Positions 6,507 to 11,625 of a DNA stretch of 11,625 nucleotides are shown here, piece after piece. The position numbers and the translations under genes are program-made. The stretch lies in the NCBI GenBank assembly GCA_030630095.1, contig DAOVNW010000015.1, positions 1 through 11,625 on the forward strand, read 5' to 3'. Origin of the DNA: Candidatus Omnitrophota bacterium. GTDB taxonomy: Bacteria; Omnitrophota; Gorgyraeia; JAGLLT01. Below the pieces are notes generated by a model. The model saw only the letters and a program-made list of their open reading frames with translations. It did no database searches and was not told the DNA's origin. The stretch's first letter is position 1. The number at the start of each line of letters is the position of its first letter.

Positions 6507-6783
6507 TTTTCTTATCTTTTTTCAGGGGGCAGGAAGAACAACTGCTTTTTGAGGGAGTACAGGATGAAGCCTTCTCCGCCTTTTCTTTGCTTTTATAATC
6601 AGAACTTCTATAATCGGTCGCGTAAAATCCGGATCCTTTAAATATAATACCGGCACCGGTTCCGATGAGTCTTTTGAGCCTGCCGCCGCATTTTTTACAT
6701 CTCTTTAAAGCTTCGGCGCTCATACTTTGAAAGATTTCAAATTTGTCTTCGCACTTTTGGCATTCATATTCATAAGTAGGCAT
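6490..6783 (-). CDS. FmdB-family zinc-ribbon protein
   Basis: This 97-residue protein starts MPTYEYECQKC, the hallmark opening of the FmdB/CxxC_CxxC_SSSS family. A single zinc ribbon is formed by C8, C11, C29 and C32, followed by LKRLIGTGAGIIFKGSGFY (36-54). The tail is rich in serine and lysine and holds three more cysteines (C75, C82, C85). The family was named from a proposed regulator of methylotroph amide genes, but most members are of unknown function, and a regulatory role here would be a guess. The ATG lies two bases after the dnaJ stop, with GGAG inside the end of dnaJ serving as ribosome binding site. It is therefore co-expressed with the chaperones. Confidence 0.88.
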   Translation of the reverse strand: MPTYEYECQKCEDKFEIFQSMSAEALKRCKKCGGRLKRLIGTGAGIIFKGSGFYATDYRSSDYKSKEKAEKASSCTPSKSSCSSCPLKKDKKNVNKG

Positions 6784-6785
6784 TT

Positions 6786-7946
6786 CTAAACTCCAAATAC
6801 TTTTTTAAACCGTTTCATAAAAGATTTGCCTAAGGGCCCGAGTTTCTCTCCCCTCATCTCGGAAAATTTCTTCAGGACATCCCTTTGCCCCTCATTCAGC
6901 TTAACCGGCACCTCAACAATAACTCTTACAAGTTCATCCCCCTTACCGTAAGTCCTTAAGCCGGGCAGCCCTTTGCCTTTAAGCCTAAAAACTTTACCAT
7001 ACTGCGTACCTTCCGGCACTTTCATCTTTACCTTACCCCACAGGGTAGGCACCGTAATTTCAGCGCCCAGGGCCGCCTGCGTAAAACTAACCGGAATTTC
7101 CACAACAATGTCGTTCTGCCGGCGGATAAATATCTCGTGCGGATTAACCCTTATCGAAAGATATAAGTCTCCCCGCCTTCCGCCTTTTAGTCCCGCGCTG
7201 CCTTCTCCACTCATCCTTAAGGTAGTTCCGTCTTCAACGCCCTTAGGAACGTGCACCTCAATATTTTTCTTCTTTAGAACGCGCCCTTTCCCCCGGCAGG
7301 CCTCACAGGGTTCTTTAATTATCTCCCCGCTGCCGCGGCAGTTTTCACAAGTTTTTGAAATACTAAAAAAACCCTGGCTGAATCTTATCTGGCCGCTGCC
7401 GTTACAGCCGGGACAGGTTTCTTTCTTTGTGCCCGGTTTCGCTCCGGTACCCCGGCAAACGTCGCAGCTTTCCTCTCTCTTAATGAACAGGCTCTTATCC
7501 GCCCCACCGGCTACCTCCTCTAAAGTAATACTCAGTTCGTAACGAATACTCGAACCTGTCTGCGGCCCGCCTCTTTGCGAACCCCTTGAAGAAGAAAAAC
7601 CCGTATTTATGCCAAAGCTCTCGAAGATGTCACCCAACCCCCCAAAGCCGCCTAAAATATCCTCTAAATCTTCAAAGTGAGTAAAGTTTTGCCAGTTAAA
7701 GCCGCCGCCGCCAAACTCACTCCTTACCCCTTCATGCCCAAACTGATCATATCTGGCCCTTTTTTGAGAATCGCTCAAAACCTCATAGGCCTCGGATATT
7801 TCCTTAAACTTATCTTCAGCTTCTTTTTTATTAGTCGCGTTCCTGTCAGGATGATGTTTGAGGGCCAACCTGCGATAGGCCTTTTTTATTTCATCCTGCG
7901 AAGTACCTTTTGAAACACCTAATATTTCGTAATAGTCTTGTTTCAT
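6786..7946 (-). CDS. dnaJ: Chaperone protein DnaJ (type I Hsp40)
   Basis: This 386-residue co-chaperone stimulates the DnaK ATPase and delivers unfolded proteins to it in the cytoplasm. Domains in order: a J domain (residues 4-70) with the HPD motif at 32-34; a Gly/Phe-rich linker (about 75-130); a zinc-finger domain with four CxxCxGxG repeats (C161/C164, C178/C181, C200/C203, C214/C217) holding two zinc ions; and C-terminal substrate-binding domains ending in KKVFGV. All key residues are present. MKQDYYEILGV is the canonical N-terminus, so the start at 7946 is secure. Nevertheless there is no Shine-Dalgarno: the heptamer repeat array runs to within three bases of the ATG. Translation may need coupling or a repeat-derived structure. 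It follows dnaK by 196 bases and precedes the FmdB-type gene by two. Confidence 0.97.
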   Translation of the reverse strand: MKQDYYEILGVSKGTSQDEIKKAYRRLALKHHPDRNATNKKEAEDKFKEISEAYEVLSDSQKRARYDQFGHEGVRSEFGGGGFNWQNFTHFEDLEDILGGFGGLGDIFESFGINTGFSSSRGSQRGGPQTGSSIRYELSITLEEVAGGADKSLFIKREESCDVCRGTGAKPGTKKETCPGCNGSGQIRFSQGFFSISKTCENCRGSGEIIKEPCEACRGKGRVLKKKNIEVHVPKGVEDGTTLRMSGEGSAGLKGGRRGDLYLSIRVNPHEIFIRRQNDIVVEIPVSFTQAALGAEITVPTLWGKVKMKVPEGTQYGKVFRLKGKGLPGLRTYGKGDELVRVIVEVPVKLNEGQRDVLKKFSEMRGEKLGPLGKSFMKRFKKVFGV

Positions 7947-7949
7947 AAT

Positions 7950-8152
7950 TAGCGTATAGCGAATAGCGTGTAGCGTATAGGATTTATCATTCTATACAGC
8001 ATGCTGCCCGCTTCCTTTTTAGCGATTAGCGTATATTTATTAGCGTGTAGCGTATAGCGTTTAGCATGTAGCGTATAGGAAAGCAAAAATTCTAACTAAA
8101 CGCTATCCGCTATTTTTTTAACTATGCGCTACACGCTATTCGCTATACGCTA
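7950..8152. repeat. Array of TAGCGNN heptamers in both orientations between dnaK and dnaJ
   Basis: Plus-strand heptamer runs lie at 7950-7980 (four units plus TAG), 8020-8036 (two units) and 8041-8078 (five units plus TAG). Reverse-complement runs lie at 8096-8112 (two units) and 8122-8152 (four units). The outer runs 7950-7980 and 8122-8152 are inverted copies identical at 30 of 31 positions and could form a long stem; 8055-8064 pairs perfectly with 8096-8105. Because seven is not a multiple of three, TAG appears in all three frames within 21 bases on the strand carrying TAGCGNN. The array holds the dnaK stop codon and reaches the dnaJ start. Non-repeat bases remain at 7981-8019 and 8079-8095. 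Confidence 0.9.
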
Positions 8153-10125
8153 TTTTTTTCGTCTTCTACTTTATAGTCAGCGTCAACTATATCTTCATCT
8201 TTTTTTCCGCCAGAGGCGGATCCGCCTTCGGCGGACTTCTCACTTCTGGGGCCCTCCGGCTTCTGCTGCTGCGCCTGCTGTTGTGCCTGCTGCTGCTTTG
8301 CCTGGGCATCTTTATATATCTCTTCAGCCAGCTTATGAGACGCCTTGCTTAAATCTTCCATCGCCGCCTTGATCTTTTCAGCGTCCTTTTCCGTCTCAAG
8401 CAGTTTCTTAAAGTCATCAAGCTTCTTCTGGATATTTTCCTTCTCTTTGGCGTCTATTTTATCCCCGTAATCCTTAAGCGACTTCTCGGTCGCGTAAACG
8501 AGGGTATCGGCCTGATTTTTTATTTCAACCTCTTCTTTTCTCTTTTTATCTTCCTCGGCATGAGCCTCTGCCTCCTTTACCATCCTTTCAATTTCTTCCT
8601 CGGATAGTTTCTTGGGAGCGGTAATCCTCACCGACTGTTCCTTACCCGTGCCTAAATCCTTAGCGTTGACAGAAACAATACCGTTAGTATCAATGTCAAA
8701 GGCAACCTCTATCTGGGGCATACCGCGCGGTGCCGGAGGAATACCCACCAGGTCAAACCTTCCAAGTTCTATATTGCCGCTTGCCATGCCGCGCTCACCC
8801 TGCAAGACCCTGATAGTTACCGAGGGTTGATTATCGGCGGCGGTTGAGAAAATCTGGCTCTTCTTAGTCGGAATGGTGGTATTTTTCTCAATTAGTTTAG
8901 TAAATACGCCCCCTAAAGTCTCAATGCCCAGAGAAAGCGGCGTTACATCCAAAAGCAAAACATCCTTGGCCTTACTTTCCCCCGTAAGAATGCCCGCCTG
9001 AATAGCGGCCCCTATTGCCACAACTTCATCAGGATTGACACCTTTATGGGGTTCTTTTCCAAAAAGCTCTTTTACCAACTCCTGAACCTTGGGCATTCTT
9101 GTCTGGCCGCCGACTAAAATTACTTCGTTAATGTCGCCGGCATCAAAACCCGAATCCTTGAGAGCCTGCTTACAGGGAGCCGCGGTTCTTTGCACTAAAT
9201 CATCGACTAACTGCTCCAGCTTGGCTCTGGTTAAAGTCATCACCAGATGCTTAGGGCCGGATTGATCAGCCGTAATAAAAGGTAGGTTAATCTCTGTTTT
9301 CAGGTTTGAAGACAGTTCACACTTAGCCTTCTCGGCCGCTTCTTTTAATCTCTGAAGCGCCATTTTATCATTTCTTAAATCTATACTCTGCTGAGCCTTA
9401 AACTCATCCGCTATCCAGTCAACTATTTTTTGATCAAAGTTATCACCGCCTAAATGCGTATCACCATTGGTAGCCTTAACCTCAATTACCCATTGGTCCT
9501 TATCTCCTTCTCCCACCTCTAAAATAGAAATATCAAAGGTACCGCCTCCTAAATCATAGATGGCAATTTTTTCACTCTTCTTTTTCTGAAGGCCGTAGGC
9601 AAGGCTGGCCGCGGTCGGCTCATTAATTATACGCAAAACTTCAAGGCCGGCAATTTTACCCGCGTCCTCTGTTGCCTGACGCTGAGAACTGTTAAAGTAC
9701 GCCGGAATAGTAATAACCGCCTGCGTTACCTTTTCTCCTAAATAACTCTCCGCTGTTTCTTTCAGTTTCTGAAGTATCATCGCCGATACTTCCGGAGGAG
9801 TATAAGACTTCCCGCTCGCTTTAACTATGATGCTTTCATTGGCGCCGCCTTCAATATTATAGGGCACCATCTTCTCCTCTTCCCCAACTTCACTGTGAGA
9901 CCTGCCCATAAACCTCTTGATGGAAAATACTGTATTTTCAGGATTAGTAACCGCCTGCCGTTTTGCCGGCTGTCCAACCAGCCTCTCACCGTCCTTGGTA
10001 AAACCGACTACACTGGGCGTAGTCCTCATACCCTCAACATTAGCAATAACCTTGGGCTCGCCACCCTCCATCACAGCCACGCAAGAATTAGTAGTCCCTA
10101 AATCAATTCCAATCGCCTTTCCCAT
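8143..10125 (-). CDS. dnaK: Chaperone protein DnaK (Hsp70)
   Basis: This 660-residue ATP-driven chaperone binds exposed hydrophobic segments and cycles with DnaJ and GrpE. The nucleotide-binding domain shows IGIDLGTTNS (5-14), IINEPTAASLAYG (166-178), YDLGGGTFDIS (190-200) and VILVGGQTRMPKV (335-347). The linker is DVLLLDVTPLS (388-398), followed by the substrate-binding beta domain and the helical lid. The end is QA-repeat rich (608-621), then residues 631-640 (SAEGGSASGG) are encoded entirely by a 30-bp palindromic repeat, then the usual acidic DIVDADYKVEDEK. The final NSV and the stop come from the heptamer array. The start at 10125 has GAGGAGG ten bases upstream. It lies 69 bases after grpE and shares its transcript. 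It is slightly longer than the common 630-640 residues because of the tail. Confidence 0.98.
   Translation of the reverse strand: MGKAIGIDLGTTNSCVAVMEGGEPKVIANVEGMRTTPSVVGFTKDGERLVGQPAKRQAVTNPENTVFSIKRFMGRSHSEVGEEEKMVPYNIEGGANESIIVKASGKSYTPPEVSAMILQKLKETAESYLGEKVTQAVITIPAYFNSSQRQATEDAGKIAGLEVLRIINEPTAASLAYGLQKKKSEKIAIYDLGGGTFDISILEVGEGDKDQWVIEVKATNGDTHLGGDNFDQKIVDWIADEFKAQQSIDLRNDKMALQRLKEAAEKAKCELSSNLKTEINLPFITADQSGPKHLVMTLTRAKLEQLVDDLVQRTAAPCKQALKDSGFDAGDINEVILVGGQTRMPKVQELVKELFGKEPHKGVNPDEVVAIGAAIQAGILTGESKAKDVLLLDVTPLSLGIETLGGVFTKLIEKNTTIPTKKSQIFSTAADNQPSVTIRVLQGERGMASGNIELGRFDLVGIPPAPRGMPQIEVAFDIDTNGIVSVNAKDLGTGKEQSVRITAPKKLSEEEIERMVKEAEAHAEEDKKRKEEVEIKNQADTLVYATEKSLKDYGDKIDAKEKENIQKKLDDFKKLLETEKDAEKIKAAMEDLSKASHKLAEEIYKDAQAKQQQAQQQAQQQKPEGPRSEKSAEGGSASGGKKDEDIVDADYKVEDEKNSV
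8206..8235. repeat. 30-bp double palindrome inside the dnaK coding region
   Basis: Four six-base arms alternate as TCCGCC-AGA-GGCGGA joined directly to TCCGCC-TTC-GGCGGA. This gives two side-by-side hairpins and a central 12-bp palindrome GGCGGATCCGCC. It is exactly ten codons long and is read in frame as DnaK residues 631-640, in the disordered tail. The GC content is far above the flanking codons, which suggests an inserted element. Confidence 0.85.
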
Positions 10126-10142
10126 AATAATAAAACCTCCTC

Positions 10143-10161
10143 AAATTTTCGAAGAAAATTT
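10143..10161 (-). repeat. AT-rich stem-loop just upstream of the dnaK ribosome binding site
   Basis: The minus strand reads AAATTTTC-TTC-GAAAATTT, a perfect 8-bp stem with a three-base loop, directly followed by the dnaK Shine-Dalgarno GAGGAGG. The ribosome site itself is outside the stem. A role in mRNA processing or temperature-dependent access is possible but not shown. Confidence 0.5.
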
Positions 10162-10162
10162 A

Positions 10163-10194
10163 ATCCAGAACCCCGAAATTTCGGGGTGAAGGAT
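10163..10194. repeat. Inverted repeat filling the grpE-dnaK gap
   Basis: The core ACCCCGAAATTTCGGGGT (10170-10187) is a perfect 18-bp palindrome. Outside it, ATCC (10163-10166) pairs with GGAT (10191-10194) across three unpaired bases on each side. The element abuts the grpE stop codon. It has no U-tract, so it is not a good terminator; it resembles a dispersed palindromic repeat that may shield or mark the mRNA between grpE and dnaK. Confidence 0.7.
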
Positions 10195-10806
10195 CTAATC
10201 CTCCATTTTCTGTTGTCCTTTTTCTTCTTTCTTTTCCTGATGCGCTTCTATTTTTTTAGCTACTTTCACCATAGCCGGCCTCAAAAGCCTGCCGTTTAAT
10301 AAGTAACCCTTCTGAAGTTCTTCCATTACCACTTCGTCTTCATACTTATCCGTATCTTCATACGCCACAGCCTGCTGGCAGTGCGGATCAAATTTTTTAC
10401 CAAGCGCGTCAATAAGCGTTAAACCAAAGTCTTTCAAAACATCCTCAAACTGCTTATCAATTAATTTTATACCGGCAAGGACATCTTCGACGCTGTGGTT
10501 CTCGCAGCTTGCCTCAACCGCCCGTCTGAAGTTGTCTAAAACAGGCAGGAGTTTAGAAATCAAACCATCATTTGCAAATTTAACAAACTCGCTCTTTTCT
10601 CTCTCAGCCCGCTTTTTCGCGTTTTCAAATTCAGCCTTAGCTCCAGCCAGTATTTCGAAACGCTCATCAGCCTGCCTAAGTTTTTCTTTAAGTTCTTCGT
10701 ACTCTTTTTTAGAAATTTCAATGCGGCCGTTTTCTACCTTTCCCACTTTTTCTTTCTCAGCTTCCAACTTACCTTCCTGCTTCTTCTTAAGTTTATGCTT
10801 CATCAT
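10195..10806 (-). CDS. grpE: GrpE nucleotide exchange factor
   Basis: GrpE releases ADP from DnaK and so resets the chaperone cycle; it acts as a dimer. With the chosen start the protein has 203 residues. A very charged N-terminus leads into a long helix with coiled-coil character (about 31-100), ending in ISKLLPVLDNFRRAVEAS. The C-terminal beta domain carries the family signature VVMEELQKGYLLNGRLLRPAMVKVAK (about 159-184). The frame is open from 10836, and ATGs occur at 10836, 10818, 10806 and 10803. GAGGA lies five bases before the ATG at 10806, so I prefer 10806; 10803 is almost as good. Either choice overlaps the end of hrcA by 11-14 bases, indicating translational coupling. The grpE-dnaK gap is only 69 bases. 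Confidence 0.92.
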   Translation of the reverse strand: MMKHKLKKKQEGKLEAEKEKVGKVENGRIEISKKEYEELKEKLRQADERFEILAGAKAEFENAKKRAEREKSEFVKFANDGLISKLLPVLDNFRRAVEASCENHSVEDVLAGIKLIDKQFEDVLKDFGLTLIDALGKKFDPHCQQAVAYEDTDKYEDEVVMEELQKGYLLNGRLLRPAMVKVAKKIEAHQEKKEEKGQQKMED

Positions 10807-11625
10807 ATCCTTCCTCATAACTCCCGTCAAGACCATGCCCGCTTAACGCTTCAGATAAAATATCAGACATATACTCCACTAAGGGCAGCAATCTGGAGTA
10901 AGCCATCCTTGTCGGGCCCAGAAGGCCCAAAACCCCGACTACTCTATTGCCAATTTTATACTTAGAGGTAACCAAACTGCAGTTATGCAGGTTTTTAAGT
11001 TTATTTTCTTTGCCGATGGTTACTATAACCTTTTTGTAAGGCCCCAGATTACCTCTTAAAATTTTTTCTATCGTCTGCTTATCCTCTAAAACATTAAGTA
11101 TGGCTCTCAATTTGTCAATATCGTTAAACTCAGGTTTTTTAAGTATATAGTTTATGCCTTCCTGGCAAATCTGGCACTCGTTTTCAAATATGTTGTCCGC
11201 TTCAAGGGCATCGAAAATACCGCAGGCTTCCCGCGCCAGATATAAAAGCGATAAGTTATCCCTCTCTAAGCAGCCGTAAAGCCTCTGTTTAATCTCAGAC
11301 AGCGCCACTCCTTGTAAGTGGGTGTTTAAAAAATTTGAAATTCTATGCAATTCATTGGTTTCTACCGGCTCATCAAACCTGATGGGATAATTTCTTATTA
11401 TCCCCGATTCAGTAACCAACACCAGAAGAACCTTTCCTGAACCAAGATTAATTAACTCAACGCACTTTAATGCGTCCTCTTTAAACTTAAAAAATAAATT
11501 TATTCCCGCCTCATTGCTTACTTCAGAAAGAACACGGGACACCTTATTAATAATGTCTTCCGCGAGCTCGGACCCGATGCGGCAGTTGTTCTTTATGTTT
11601 TGCTTTTCCTCAAAACTCAACCCCT
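10793..11625 (-). CDS. hrcA: Heat-inducible transcription repressor HrcA (5' end beyond window)
   Basis: HrcA represses class I heat-shock operons by binding the CIRCE inverted repeat, and depends on GroE for activity. About 277 C-terminal residues are visible. The frame stays open through the right edge. The likely N-terminal winged-helix DNA-binding domain and any CIRCE operator lie outside, so no start is assigned; the TTG at 11620 is an internal leucine codon. The visible part begins LSFEEKQNI, the linker after the DNA-binding domain, followed by the effector domain with EACGIFDALE (residues about 132-141 from that leucine). The C-terminal signature is NCSLVTSKYKIGNRVVGVLGLLGPTRMAYSRLLPLVEYMS, which is diagnostic. 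Family length is about 340-350, so roughly 70 residues are missing. Being first in hrcA-grpE-dnaK-dnaJ order, it should autoregulate the whole run. Confidence 0.93.
   Translation of the reverse strand, partial: GLSFEEKQNIKNNCRIGSELAEDIINKVSRVLSEVSNEAGINLFFKFKEDALKCVELINLGSGKVLLVLVTESGIIRNYPIRFDEPVETNELHRISNFLNTHLQGVALSEIKQRLYGCLERDNLSLLYLAREACGIFDALEADNIFENECQICQEGINYILKKPEFNDIDKLRAILNVLEDKQTIEKILRGNLGPYKKVIVTIGKENKLKNLHNCSLVTSKYKIGNRVVGVLGLLGPTRMAYSRLLPLVEYMSDILSEALSGHGLDGSYEEGYDEA

Noticed and set aside
6973..7542. A 189-codon plus-strand open frame
   Set aside because: It lies entirely inside dnaJ on the other strand, has no ribosome site or recognisable domain, and its composition mirrors the antisense of the zinc-finger region.
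7950..8152. CRISPR-like array or tandem binding sites
   Set aside because: Units are seven bases and contiguous with no spacers, and occur in both orientations, so it is not CRISPR. Iteron-like origin use cannot be excluded, but no replication gene is nearby.
7947..10194. CIRCE operator within the window
   Set aside because: I looked for TTAGCACTC and its inverted partner in the gaps of the chaperone genes and saw none. It is expected upstream of hrcA, beyond the right edge.
10807..10836. Earlier GrpE starts at 10836 and 10818
   Set aside because: They lack well-spaced ribosome sites and only extend the overlap with hrcA; the added residues do not look like GrpE.

Overview
The window is about 11.6 kb of bacterial DNA with moderate GC. 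Every gene I can support lies on the minus strand, so it reads from right to left. It looks like ordinary chromosome: a heat-shock operon, then a DNA-repair gene, then a small set of envelope and metabolic genes. There is no transposase, phage gene or CRISPR array. Secreted malectin-domain and PEGA proteins, a bacterial deoxyhypusine-synthase-like protein, and several kinds of short palindromic repeat suggest an uncultivated lineage such as Omnitrophota or another PVC-like group. That taxonomic guess is weak.

Region 1 (11625 to about 4844) is one long run: hrcA (5' end beyond the window), grpE, dnaK, dnaJ, a FmdB-type zinc-ribbon protein, a VanZ-like membrane protein and a DUF1015 protein. 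HrcA is the repressor of this class of operon, GrpE-DnaK-DnaJ is the Hsp70 system, and the last three genes are tightly packed behind dnaJ with overlaps. A weak terminator follows DUF1015. Three kinds of repeat interrupt the chaperone genes. A palindrome lies between grpE and dnaK. A 30-bp double palindrome is translated in frame inside the DnaK tail. A roughly 200-bp array of heptamers (TAGCGNN, in both orientations) fills the dnaK-dnaJ gap; it supplies the dnaK stop codon and leaves dnaJ without a Shine-Dalgarno sequence.

Region 2 (about 4790 to 3680) opens with a very good sigma-70 promoter (TTGAAA, 17 nt, extended -10 TGCTATAAT). It drives a non-coding stretch of about 165 nt that folds as a long rod with an open middle. 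I interpret this as a candidate 6S RNA. The gene fpg/mutM follows 24 nt after its end, and a clear intrinsic terminator follows fpg.

Region 3 (3691 to 1) starts from a promoter whose -35 box lies inside the fpg terminator stem. It carries a deoxyhypusine-synthase-like protein lacking the catalytic lysine, an NAD-dependent epimerase (ATGA overlap), a PEGA-domain lipoprotein, and a secreted protein with a malectin / fibronectin III / malectin layout that runs off the left edge. The last two products are exported; the job of the group as a whole is not evident.
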